The notes beneath the pieces were generated by a model. It ran no database searches and was not told the origin of the DNA. It was given only the letters and a program-made list of their open reading frames with translations. The translations under genes were made by a program, and so were the position numbers. Of a DNA stretch of 64,000 nt, positions 46,021 through 53,169 are shown in pieces (position 1 is the first letter of the stretch; each line of letters opens with the position of its first letter). The DNA is from Nostoc sp. XA010 (lineage in GTDB: Bacteria > Cyanobacteriota > Cyanobacteriia > Cyanobacteriales > Nostocaceae). The DNA lies in contig NZ_JAIVFX010000002.1 in assembly GCF_020829625.1 (NCBI RefSeq), positions 248,001 through 312,000 of the forward strand, given 5' to 3'.

Positions 46021-46110
46021 TGGTTCTGGAAGCGTAACATTATGTGGGCGCGAGTCGTGTCCGCTTCTGAATACCTCACAGTGTAATCATTCCTTACTCC
46101 TCCAGAACCA
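46021..46110 (+). ncRNA. candidate retron msr-msd RNA
   Basis: The 150-bp gap between DUF3800 and the reverse transcriptase holds a perfect 10-bp inverted pair, TGGTTCTGGA (46021-46030) and TCCAGAACCA (46101-46110), which fits the a1/a2 ends of a retron RNA. a1 is followed by AGC, the usual context of the branching guanosine (G46032). A stem-loop of 8 pairs with G-U wobbles, GTGGGCGC/GTGTCCGC with loop GAGTC (46044-46064), would be in the msr. The msd part is short, with a weak GTAA/TTAC hairpin at 46083-46097. The RT start codon is 6 bases after a2. Confidence 0.72.
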
Positions 46111-46116
46111 CCCACT

Positions 46117-47121
46117 ATGATTGAATTAAACTTCAAAGCCCTAGAAAATATTGATCATATTGCAAGAGCAGTGAATTGTTTTCCATCGTTCATTAACATA
46201 GTACTTGAGCGACCTTCACTGTTTTATACCCTAAAGAAAATTCCTAAAAGGGGAAAACGTCAAAAGGGGCAATACCGGATTATTTACGAAGTGGAGTCAG
46301 AACTTAACATTATTCAGAAGAATATTTCTACAGCGGTTACTTCAAAACAGCAATTTCCTGAATATGTTCAAGGTTTTGTAAGCAAACGCTCGATTGCAAC
46401 AAATGCCTCACTTCACTTATCTCAAAAATATGTCTTAAATCTGGATGTAAAGAACTTCTTCAATAGTATCACTCAAAAACAGGTTTCTGATGTTTTTAAA
46501 GAGCTTGGCTGTACAGAAAAAAGTGCAGAAATATTCACTAAATTATGTACTTTTAACGGACATTTAGTGCAGGGTGCTAGTACAAGTCCCGTATTAGCTA
46601 ACCTGGTATGCAAGGAGCTAGATCAAGATTTTGCCGGACTAGCACAACAATATAATTGCTCATACTCTAGATATGCTGATGATATTACCTTCTCTGGCGA
46701 TCTAACACCTCGTAAAAAAGATATAGAGAAATGTTTAAACAAGTATAAATTTGAGTTAAATCCAGCAAAATGGAAACATCAACGCAGAGGTCGGTCACAA
46801 TACGTAACTGGGTTAACAGTTTTTGATAATACAAAACCTCGTATACCAAAGTTCATAAAAAAACAGTTGCGGCAGATTTTGTACTATGCATCTAAGTATG
46901 GTTGGGATAACCATCAATATAAAGTTAATAGCCATAACCATAAAAATATGTATTATGACATAAAAAGAATAGATGGACTTATTGCTTTTATGTATTCAGT
47001 AGAGCCAGATAGAGCTTTTGAATTCGACCTGCAATGGCAAAAAATTCTTAAAGAAGAAGGTATAGTTGATGAACAGGAACGTGACCCTTATGCTATTTTT
47101 GCACGTCATTCTCCTGTGTAA
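46117..47121 (+). CDS. retron reverse transcriptase
   Basis: A 334-residue RT that would prime on the branch guanosine of its own RNA and make msDNA. Retron hallmarks are all visible: NASLH (96-100, the NAXXH motif of region X), LNLDVKNFFNSI with catalytic Asp110, QGASTSPVLANL (152-163), the active site YADD (186-189), and QYVTGL (VTG, 230-232, region Y). No maturase or integrase domain is present, which excludes a group II intron protein or DGR-type system. Order is DUF3800, ncRNA, RT. Confidence 0.93.
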   Translation: MIELNFKALENIDHIARAVNCFPSFINIVLERPSLFYTLKKIPKRGKRQKGQYRIIYEVESELNIIQKNISTAVTSKQQFPEYVQGFVSKRSIATNASLHLSQKYVLNLDVKNFFNSITQKQVSDVFKELGCTEKSAEIFTKLCTFNGHLVQGASTSPVLANLVCKELDQDFAGLAQQYNCSYSRYADDITFSGDLTPRKKDIEKCLNKYKFELNPAKWKHQRRGRSQYVTGLTVFDNTKPRIPKFIKKQLRQILYYASKYGWDNHQYKVNSHNHKNMYYDIKRIDGLIAFMYSVEPDRAFEFDLQWQKILKEEGIVDEQERDPYAIFARHSPV

Positions 47122-47138
47122 AAAACAAGTTCAAGAAA

Positions 47139-47201
47139 GGTTATATTGCCAAGGTTCCTGAACTTCCTGCCTATTTCAGTCAAGTTAAAATATTAGATTA
47201 A
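47139..47201 (+). pseudogene. hicB relic
   Basis: One frame reads GYIAKVPELPAYFSQVKILD then stop, then AIFNEDE. The intact HicB at 48104 reads GYVAEVPELPGCVSQGKTLD then EAIENIKD. The relic lacks a start and has a stop where HicB has Glu. Confidence 0.65.
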
Positions 47202-47319
47202 GCAATCTTTAATGAAGACGAATGCACAGATTTCGACTTAACCAATCACCTCACTCAGATTTAAAAGCAGCCTAGAATAGGATCATACCAAAAATTTTCC
47301 TCGATCTTAGAAGTTAATT

Positions 47320-47580
47320 ATGCTTATAAAATTTGAAGAAATATATCGAGATATTGATACTTTGCCAGAAGAAGCTCAAACCTTACTACTTGATTTTATT
47401 CAGTTACTCAAAAAGCGTTATCCACAACCAGAATCAAAAAATCATAGTCAGGAAAAAAGTCTCTATGAAAAGTTTGATGAAATTGGATTAATTGGTTGTT
47501 GTTCTGTGGAAGAAAATTTATCAACCACATATAAAGAAGTTTTATCTAATACATTAGATAAAAAATATGATCATCGTTGA
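47320..47580 (+). CDS. putative antitoxin of a PIN toxin pair
   Basis: An 86-residue protein. The first 35 residues (FEEIYRDIDTLPEEAQTLLLDFIQLLKKRY) resemble the DUF2281 type found in antitoxins of cyanobacterial VapC pairs. It overlaps the PIN gene by 14 bases. The C-terminal half (YEKFDEIGLIGCCSVEENLS) is typical of the toxin-binding tail of such antitoxins. Confidence 0.75.
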   Translation: MLIKFEEIYRDIDTLPEEAQTLLLDFIQLLKKRYPQPESKNHSQEKSLYEKFDEIGLIGCCSVEENLSTTYKEVLSNTLDKKYDHR

Positions 47581-47980
47581 TACAGGATTTTGGTTAGCTC
47601 TTATTGATAAAAAAGACACTCACCACGAAAGAGCAAAGCAAGCTTTAAAACAGTATAATGAACCTTTAATTACAACATGGTCTGTTGTCACAGAAACTTG
47701 TTATCTTTTGCTAACTCGCAAGGGAGTTGACGCTGAAATTATTTTTTTAAATAGTCTGCAACAAGAATTATTTACGATTTTTAATTTAGAACTTTACCAT
47801 ACTGCTCGAATTATTGAATTAATGAAAAAATATGCTGATCTTCCAATGGATTTGGCTGATGCTTCCCTAGTAATTTTAGCAGAGCATTTAGGGCATGGAC
47901 GCATTTTTTCAGTAGATCAACGTGACTTTAATACCTATCGTTGGAAGCAAAATTATCCTTTTGAAAATCTCCTATTTTGA
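47567..47980 (+). CDS. PIN-domain RNase toxin (VapC-like)
   Basis: A 137-residue PIN domain. Active-site acids are in IIVDTGFWLAL (Asp5), VVTETCYLLL (Glu), DLPMDLADASLVILAE and IFSVDQRDFNTY. Such toxins cut tRNA or rRNA until bound by the upstream partner. The gene overlaps its antitoxin by 14 bases, which supports coupled translation. It lies 446 bases past the retron RT. Confidence 0.88.
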   Translation: MIIVDTGFWLALIDKKDTHHERAKQALKQYNEPLITTWSVVTETCYLLLTRKGVDAEIIFLNSLQQELFTIFNLELYHTARIIELMKKYADLPMDLADASLVILAEHLGHGRIFSVDQRDFNTYRWKQNYPFENLLF

Positions 47981-48000
47981 AGTAATTATAAATTTATCAG

Positions 48001-48053
48001 CCGCGATCGCGCACTTTCTCTTCTACCAATGAGATGAAGTAACAAACTTAGGA
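48001..48053 (-). pseudogene. composite relic of DUF4926 and DUF6883 gene ends
   Basis: CCGCGATCGCGCACTTTCTC and the next 14 bases match 48753-48786 (3' end of the DUF4926 gene) with two differences; the adjoining ATGAAGTAACAAACTTAGGA matches 48989-49008 (3' end of the DUF6883 gene) with one. The two pieces are fused here, with the intervening 200 bases gone. Confidence 0.65.
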
Positions 48054-48103
48054 TTTGAGCGTTATATTTATTCTAGACCTCAACTATCCAAGATTAATTT
48101 ATT

Positions 48104-48322
48104 ATGAAATTTCAAGTAATTTTTACTTTTGATTCAGAATATAAAGGCTATGTTGCTGAGGTTCCTGAACTTCCAGGTTGCGTGAGTCAAGGCAAAACAC
48201 TAGATGAGGCAATTGAAAATATTAAAGATGCCATTACGGGATATCTCCACGTTCAAGCTAAACATGGCAAACCTTATATTGTTAAGGAATCGCAAGTGTT
48301 TATTGGAGAAGTTGTGGTATAA
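48104..48322 (+). CDS. hicB: HicB-family antitoxin
   Basis: A 72-residue HicB with the usual partial RNase-H fold: YKGYVAEVPELPGCVSQGKT, LDEAIENIKDAITGYL. It is the short form lacking a C-terminal HTH. The hicA start codon follows directly, but that gene is broken, so this antitoxin may be an orphan. Confidence 0.9.
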   Translation: MKFQVIFTFDSEYKGYVAEVPELPGCVSQGKTLDEAIENIKDAITGYLHVQAKHGKPYIVKESQVFIGEVVV

Positions 48323-48433
48323 ATGGGACGTTTATCAAGTATCTCCGGTAAGGAAGCTGTCAAGATTTTTGAAAAGTTTGGTTATGTATTAGATCACCAA
48401 ACGGGAAGCCACATGATACTTTGGTGCTTATAA
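48323..48433 (+). pseudogene. hicA: truncated hicA
   Basis: ATG follows the hicB stop at once. The frame reads MGRLSSISGKEAVKIFEKFG, then YVLDHQTGSHMILWCL and stop. This has the HicA start and the catalytic GSH motif, but the last strand and helices (normally 20-25 more residues) are missing. The sequence switches to a vapC gene at ATACTTTGG. Confidence 0.8.
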
Positions 48434-48692
48434 TTCTCAACGAGTAGTAGAAAATTTAACTCGTGCAGAAAACTTCATTCAAAACTTACCCGTCATACCT
48501 TTAACTGATCCTGCTTTGAGAAAGTATGGTGAATTAAAAGCAGAACTCCGTAGAATAGGGCAAACAATTGCTGAATTTGATTTACTAATTGCTAGTGTTG
48601 CAGTTGCAAAAAATTATATTTTAGTAACAAATAATACTCGCCATTACGAACGTATCAATGGATTAAAATTGGAAAACTGGATTATGCCTTAG
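48417..48692 (+). pseudogene. 5'-truncated vapC (PIN domain) joined to hicA
   Basis: The frame YFGAYNSQRVVENLTRAENF, then LPVIPLTDPALRKYGELKAE, IAEFDLLIASVAVAKN, LVTNNTRHYERINGLKLENW is the C-terminal two thirds of a VapC toxin. It has no start codon: an in-frame TGA stands at 48414, and the first part with the first active-site Asp is missing. The end of the gene is intact. Confidence 0.8.
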
Positions 48693-48741
48693 AAAATCAA
48701 CATTAGTTAGTCCCGATTATTTGGCTGTATGCCATTATAAA

Positions 48742-48966
48742 TTAGATTATCAGCCGCGATCGCGCAATTTCTCTTCTACCAATGGGACGTACTTGTATGC
48801 TGTAAAGTGAAACAATTGCCACAGTTTCCCCATCTAATGTGACAAATTCAACCTCATATCCTTTGCCACCCTGATGCACTAAAACAACTGTACCTATATC
48901 ACCCTCTTCTAAACTATATTCTGGTATATCACTAGTCAGAATAACCCTATCAAGTTCTTGAATCAT
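48742..48966 (-). CDS. DUF4926 protein
   Basis: A 74-residue beta-rich protein of the DUF4926 family (LDRVILTSDIPEYSLEEGDIGTVV, YEVEFVTLDGETVAIVSL). Members are paired with DUF6883 and sit near toxin genes; a role in toxin control is suspected but not known. It overlaps the DUF6883 gene by 4 bases (ATGA type). Confidence 0.85.
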   Translation of the reverse strand: MIQELDRVILTSDIPEYSLEEGDIGTVVLVHQGGKGYEVEFVTLDGETVAIVSLYSIQVRPIGRREIARSRLII

Positions 48967-49310
48967 TCTTCTCTCCGTTTTAGTGGGTATGAAGTAATAA
49001 ACTTAGGAATAGTTTCCCCTGTTTCAATAAACCAAGCAGAACGAATCCAAGGGTTTCTGCCATCCGGTGAAAGCAGTGTACCTTCTACAGCATATCGAGT
49101 TCCGAATGGTGAATCTTCAATCTTTGTAACATCGTTATCAGCAACATGATTTAGTAATGCCTTAGCAAAAGTTTCCCAATCCTCTATTGAAAAACCAAAC
49201 GCAGTGAAAAACTTTTCCTTGCTGCGTCCATCAGGGTGAGTTGGCGACAACAAATACTCAGTGATTTTTCGCTGTGGCACAACTGCCAGTTCATAATTCG
49301 GCAGTTTCAA
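48963..49310 (-). CDS. DUF6883 protein
   Basis: A 115-residue protein of the DUF6883 family: MKLPNYELAVVPQRKITEYL, SPTHPDGRSKEKFFTAFGF, RYAVEGTLLSPDGRNPWIRS, AWFIETGETIPKFITSYPL. These proteins often accompany DUF4926, as here, in what looks like a toxin-antitoxin or polymorphic-toxin accessory pair. The first gene of a two-gene leftward unit. Confidence 0.82.
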   Translation of the reverse strand: MKLPNYELAVVPQRKITEYLLSPTHPDGRSKEKFFTAFGFSIEDWETFAKALLNHVADNDVTKIEDSPFGTRYAVEGTLLSPDGRNPWIRSAWFIETGETIPKFITSYPLKRREE

Positions 49311-49554
49311 TCCGCCTCTCCTACCTTCTTATCTTTAGTTTATCGCCTGTCACGCAATTTCTCTCTTACCAGAAACCATATTTTTAACCCTGTTAAGATA
49401 TTGCAATTAAATGATATTGATTAACTACTTTTGAAGTCCATATCACTAACTAGGACATTCTGACATATCTAATATACATTGATGTTTATTCGTGATCAAG
49501 ATTTAGCTAATAATAGTTAGGAAAAGCATATAATTTGAGATAAATTGTCATTCT

Positions 49555-50328
49555 ATGCTAAATCAACGCTTTTATCACATAGGCTTTGGACTAGACGATT
49601 TAGGTTCATCGCCTCCCACCATTGCCCTATTATCTGGCGATCCAGAGCGATCGCGTTTAATTGCCCAAATGTATTTACAAGATGTGCGCTTGTTGTCGGA
49701 GAATCGCGGACTCAATAGCTATGTAGGATACTTATCTAATGGTCGCACCATCTTATCAGCTACTAGTGGTATGGGTGCGCCTTCATTAAGTATCATTGTC
49801 AACGAGCTAATACAAGTAGGAATCCGGCAAATTATTCGTATTGGAACTTGCGGATCGATTCAACCTTATATACCAGTCGGTAGCGTTGTTATTAGCAGTG
49901 CAGCATTGTGTCGCCAAGGTGCAGCAAATGATATTGCGCCTGTGGAATATCCAGCCGTAGCCGATCCTTTTCTGACAGTCGCTTTAGTTAAAGCCGCACG
50001 AGAATTAAAGGTTGAACATTACATAGGAATTACGGCATCAGTTGATACTTTTTACGAAGGACAAGAACGCACTGATTCAGCGAATCCAAATTTAATGCGA
50101 TCGCTGCATGGTATTACAGAAGAATATCGGCGATTAAATATCTTGAATTATGAGATGGAATGTGGCACATTATTTAAAATGGCAGGAGTGTATAATTTTG
50201 CTGCTGCTGCTGTTTGTGGTGTAGTAGCTGGGCGTACTGTTAGTGAAAATATCATCTTAGAACAAAAAGATATTGCTATTAGAAATGCGATCGCAACTGC
50301 TGTACATGCAGCAGAAACCCTTGAATAA
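49555..50328 (+). CDS. uridine-phosphorylase-like nucleoside phosphorylase
   Basis: A 257-residue PNP/UDP family enzyme that splits a nucleoside with phosphate. IALLSGDPERSRLIAQ, SATSGMGAPSLSIIVNEL, IRIGTCGSIQPYIPVG, the ribose-binding NYEMECGTLF and phosphate-site residues match bacterial uridine phosphorylase. Probably pyrimidine salvage; purine use cannot be excluded. Stands alone. Confidence 0.9.
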   Translation: MLNQRFYHIGFGLDDLGSSPPTIALLSGDPERSRLIAQMYLQDVRLLSENRGLNSYVGYLSNGRTILSATSGMGAPSLSIIVNELIQVGIRQIIRIGTCGSIQPYIPVGSVVISSAALCRQGAANDIAPVEYPAVADPFLTVALVKAARELKVEHYIGITASVDTFYEGQERTDSANPNLMRSLHGITEEYRRLNILNYEMECGTLFKMAGVYNFAAAAVCGVVAGRTVSENIILEQKDIAIRNAIATAVHAAETLE

Positions 50329-50716
50329 GCACACATGTATCTTATTTAACTTCTTAGTCTGCTAGATTTTATATGCTCTAAGTAGTTTTATCATGTCTTT
50401 ACTTAATCTTTAATTTATCAATCAGTAATTATAGATAAAATGTATTGAGTTAAATGCAATTTAATCTTCTGGAGACACTTAAATAAACAGTAAATTAAAA
50501 AAATTAATAAATAACTTAAAATCACAAAAAGTCTGTGATTAACATAGACTATAATTGTAGCAAAAACAATATCAATAATTTTGGATTTTGTTTTAATCAA
50601 GGTTTAGTAAAATTAGCTTTTTATCTTAAAAAAATGGATTTGCAATATCAATTATTGCAGCGACTATGATAAGTTAAGCTATTAAAAAAACTCAGTGAAA
50701 TTGGAGAAAATATAAC
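50329..50716. other. AT-rich spacer
   Basis: 388 very AT-rich bases. No gene, hairpin or repeat stood out. Confidence 0.4.
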
Positions 50717-51277
50717 ATGAAGAATGCTTGGAGGCGTTGGATTAAAACCGTTAATCTAGCTGCAATCGGACTAATGCCGACGCTGATATTTTTAGCATTC
50801 TCTCATCAGGCAACAGCTGACGATCCAGGAGCATGTTACATGATAACCTCCTCTGGCAAAACCGTTGGATTGGGAAGGCTTTGTGGCAATATACCCGTAC
50901 CTTCAGACAACAAAGTTTTTCGAGTCCCAATCAAACGCCGCTTTGGTGGAACTCCTGTGATTGATGTCACCTTCAATGACAAAAAAACCTTTGAAATGAT
51001 TGTAGATACAGGTTCTAGTGAAACTATTATCACTCAAGGGATGGCGAATACACTTGAACTCCAGCCTACAGGGACAATGCAAGCCCAAATTGCTGATGGT
51101 AGCCAAGTAGAATTTCCAACCAGTAAGCTAAAATCTATTGCAGTAGGTGGAGTTACAACCAATAATCTTCGGGTAGCGATCGCACCAAAAGCAAGTATCG
51201 GCTTACTGGGTCACGATTTCTTTGGCAGCTATGATATCAAGATTCTGGAAAAAGAGGTCGAATTTCATCACCGCTAA
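50717..51277 (+). CDS. secreted retropepsin-like aspartic protease
   Basis: A 186-residue protein with a signal peptide (NLAAIGLMPTLIFLAFSHQATA). From residue 70 it shows a single retropepsin-type lobe: VIDVTFNDKKTFEMIVDTGSS with the catalytic DTGS (about residues 96-99), TIITQGMANTL, and GLLGHDFFGSYDIKI near the end. Such one-lobe proteases act as dimers, in the periplasm here. Target unknown. Confidence 0.87.
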   Translation: MKNAWRRWIKTVNLAAIGLMPTLIFLAFSHQATADDPGACYMITSSGKTVGLGRLCGNIPVPSDNKVFRVPIKRRFGGTPVIDVTFNDKKTFEMIVDTGSSETIITQGMANTLELQPTGTMQAQIADGSQVEFPTSKLKSIAVGGVTTNNLRVAIAPKASIGLLGHDFFGSYDIKILEKEVEFHHR

Positions 51278-51350
51278 TGTCCGCAGCTAAAAACGTAGTA
51301 TCCTACATTTTGGTATCTATAAAAGGACGGGGTTTCTACCCAAATTTTCG

Positions 51351-51743
51351 ATGACTAAGCTGATTGAATACGAAGAAGCTAGCGACGAAGTACGTGCAGT
51401 ATATGACGACATCCGCGCTACACGCCAGAATGACTATATCAATAACTTTTGGAAAGCTATAGCCAATCATCCCCCTACCTTGCAACGAACTTGGCAAGCA
51501 GTGAAAGAAGTGATGACTGGTCCCGGTGAGATTGATCCACTGATGCGCGAACTAATTTACATCGCCGTGAGTGCGACGAATGGCTGTGAGTATTGCATCG
51601 CCTCGCACACAGCAGGGGCGCGGGTCAAGGGTATGAATGATACCATGTTCGGGGAACTAATGGCGATCGCAGCCACTGCCAACATGACTAATCGCCTCGC
51701 CAACGGCTATCAAATTCCGGTGGACGAGAGATTTAAGACGTAG
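51351..51743 (+). CDS. carboxymuconolactone decarboxylase / AhpD-like protein
   Basis: A 130-residue protein with the CMD/AhpD fold. The redox CxxC with downstream His is in ATNGCEYCIASHTAGAR (about residues 81-97), and LMRELIYIAVSA precedes it. It could be a peroxidase-type reductase. The alpha/beta hydrolase gene follows after 42 bases, recalling the pairing of decarboxylase and enol-lactonase in aromatic catabolism, although a pathway is not visible. Confidence 0.88.
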   Translation: MTKLIEYEEASDEVRAVYDDIRATRQNDYINNFWKAIANHPPTLQRTWQAVKEVMTGPGEIDPLMRELIYIAVSATNGCEYCIASHTAGARVKGMNDTMFGELMAIAATANMTNRLANGYQIPVDERFKT

Positions 51744-51785
51744 GAGTGTAGGCTTGTCCATCCCTGCTTAAGAGAATTATTTACT

Positions 51786-52598
51786 ATGCCCAAAGTTCAG
51801 ATTAACGGGATTGATTTGTTCTACGACATTAAGGGAAAGGGTGAGCCTTTGCTATTAATAGCTGGCTTTCTTTGCGATCATGCCTATTGGTCGTTGATTA
51901 TGCCATCGCTGGTTTCGCAGTATCAAGTCATTCGCTTAGACAACCGAGGTATGGGGCGAAGTTCTGCTCCGGAAAACCCCTATAGTCTGAAGCAGATGGC
52001 TAATGACGTTGCAGGATTGCTCGATCATATTGCGATCGATAAAGTGCATTTAGTAGGTCATTCGATGGGTGGTCAGATAGCCCAAGAGTTAGTGTTAGCA
52101 CATCCTGAAAAGGTAGAAAGTCTGATACTACTTTCGTCCTTGGCAAAGGGTGATGGATTATTTAACAGCATTATCGAGACTTGGGGCGACCTCTGCAAAA
52201 ATGTAGACTTGAAACTTTATGAAAAAGTCGTATTACCTTGGATATTTACAGATACGTTCTACTCGATTCCTGGGATGATTGAAGGACTAATTGAATTTGC
52301 AATCAGATATCCTTTTCCACCTGCGGCTCATTCACTCTATCATCACAGCCGAGCCATGCTTGACTTTGACACAACAAATCGCCTACAACAAATTCATTGT
52401 CCTACTCTAGTTCTAGTTGGTAAACAAGACATTCTCACCCCACTAAAGTTTTCCCAGCAACTTGCTCAAGGCATTCCCAACGCTGAACTTTTAGTCCTCA
52501 ACGGTGGGGGTCATGGCTTCTTAATTGAGTCTCCGGATGCTGTGGTTTCAGCTATGCTTAACTTCCTGCGGAAGTTGAAGCCAGCTTATACCAATTAA
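51786..52598 (+). CDS. alpha/beta hydrolase, enol-lactonase-like
   Basis: A 270-residue alpha/beta hydrolase with complete catalytic features: oxyanion LLLIAGFLCDHAYW, RLDNRGMGRSSAP, nucleophile elbow LVGHSMGGQIAQEL (Ser about 97), acid in LVGKQDILTP and His in GGGHGFLIESP. Related to 3-oxoadipate enol-lactonases. Probably co-transcribed with the CMD gene. Confidence 0.9.
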   Translation: MPKVQINGIDLFYDIKGKGEPLLLIAGFLCDHAYWSLIMPSLVSQYQVIRLDNRGMGRSSAPENPYSLKQMANDVAGLLDHIAIDKVHLVGHSMGGQIAQELVLAHPEKVESLILLSSLAKGDGLFNSIIETWGDLCKNVDLKLYEKVVLPWIFTDTFYSIPGMIEGLIEFAIRYPFPPAAHSLYHHSRAMLDFDTTNRLQQIHCPTLVLVGKQDILTPLKFSQQLAQGIPNAELLVLNGGGHGFLIESPDAVVSAMLNFLRKLKPAYTN

Positions 52599-52758
52599 TA
52601 AAACTGGTTCTAGCGTTCCCTTTATGGCTTGTCGTTACCCACATTTTTGTAACAGTCATATCGCGCTTACCAGATATCCCGCCTCGGAATAAATTCCAAG
52701 ATTTAAAAAGTGTTGGTAATGACAAAGTATTAAAGGCAGAGTTTCATTTTTGAAATAC

Positions 52759-53106
52759 TCAGCGACTTTCTAATTTAGAAACTCGCGTCTCTAATTTGTT
52801 AACTTGTTGCTTCAATTCAACCACCAAAGTTGCAAGCCGATCAAACATCGGATCTTGTTGTGATAAGTTCCTTCTGGAACCAGTTGACTGTCGTGGGGTA
52901 AGTGTTGTTCTTGGAGATGGAGACTGGCGGCTTCGACCAAGTTGAGACTCTAACTGATTTAATCGTGACTCGACACGGTTTAAGTCCGCTTCCAGGTTGT
53001 AGATGCGAGACTCTGCTTGCTGGGATGAAGCAATGTTTCCAAATAACCCACCCCAGAGAATTGTTGCTAAAATCCCGGCAAATATTAGCACTTGGATTTT
53101 TTTCAT
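52759..53106 (-). CDS. exported coiled-coil protein, unknown function
   Basis: A 115-residue protein. Residues 1-28 form a signal or anchor (IQVLIFAGILATILWGGLFG). Two heptad-rich segments, IYNLEADLNRVESRLNQLES and LATLVVELKQQVNKLETRVS, are joined by a Ser/Pro/Arg-rich linker. No known family. It likely oligomerises through the helices. Confidence 0.72.
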   Translation of the reverse strand: MKKIQVLIFAGILATILWGGLFGNIASSQQAESRIYNLEADLNRVESRLNQLESQLGRSRQSPSPRTTLTPRQSTGSRRNLSQQDPMFDRLATLVVELKQQVNKLETRVSKLESR

Positions 53107-53169
53107 AACAGTCTATTTAGACAGGATGTGTTGAGATGGCTACAGAGTATAAGTCTGTAGTCACTTCAC

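Noticed and set aside
46117..47121. Group II intron or diversity-generating retroelement RT
   Set aside because: No maturase/X or endonuclease domain, no intron RNA; NAXXH and VTG motifs point to a retron.
48204..48392. 62-codon frame overlapping hicB
   Set aside because: Out-of-frame shadow of hicB and the truncated hicA.
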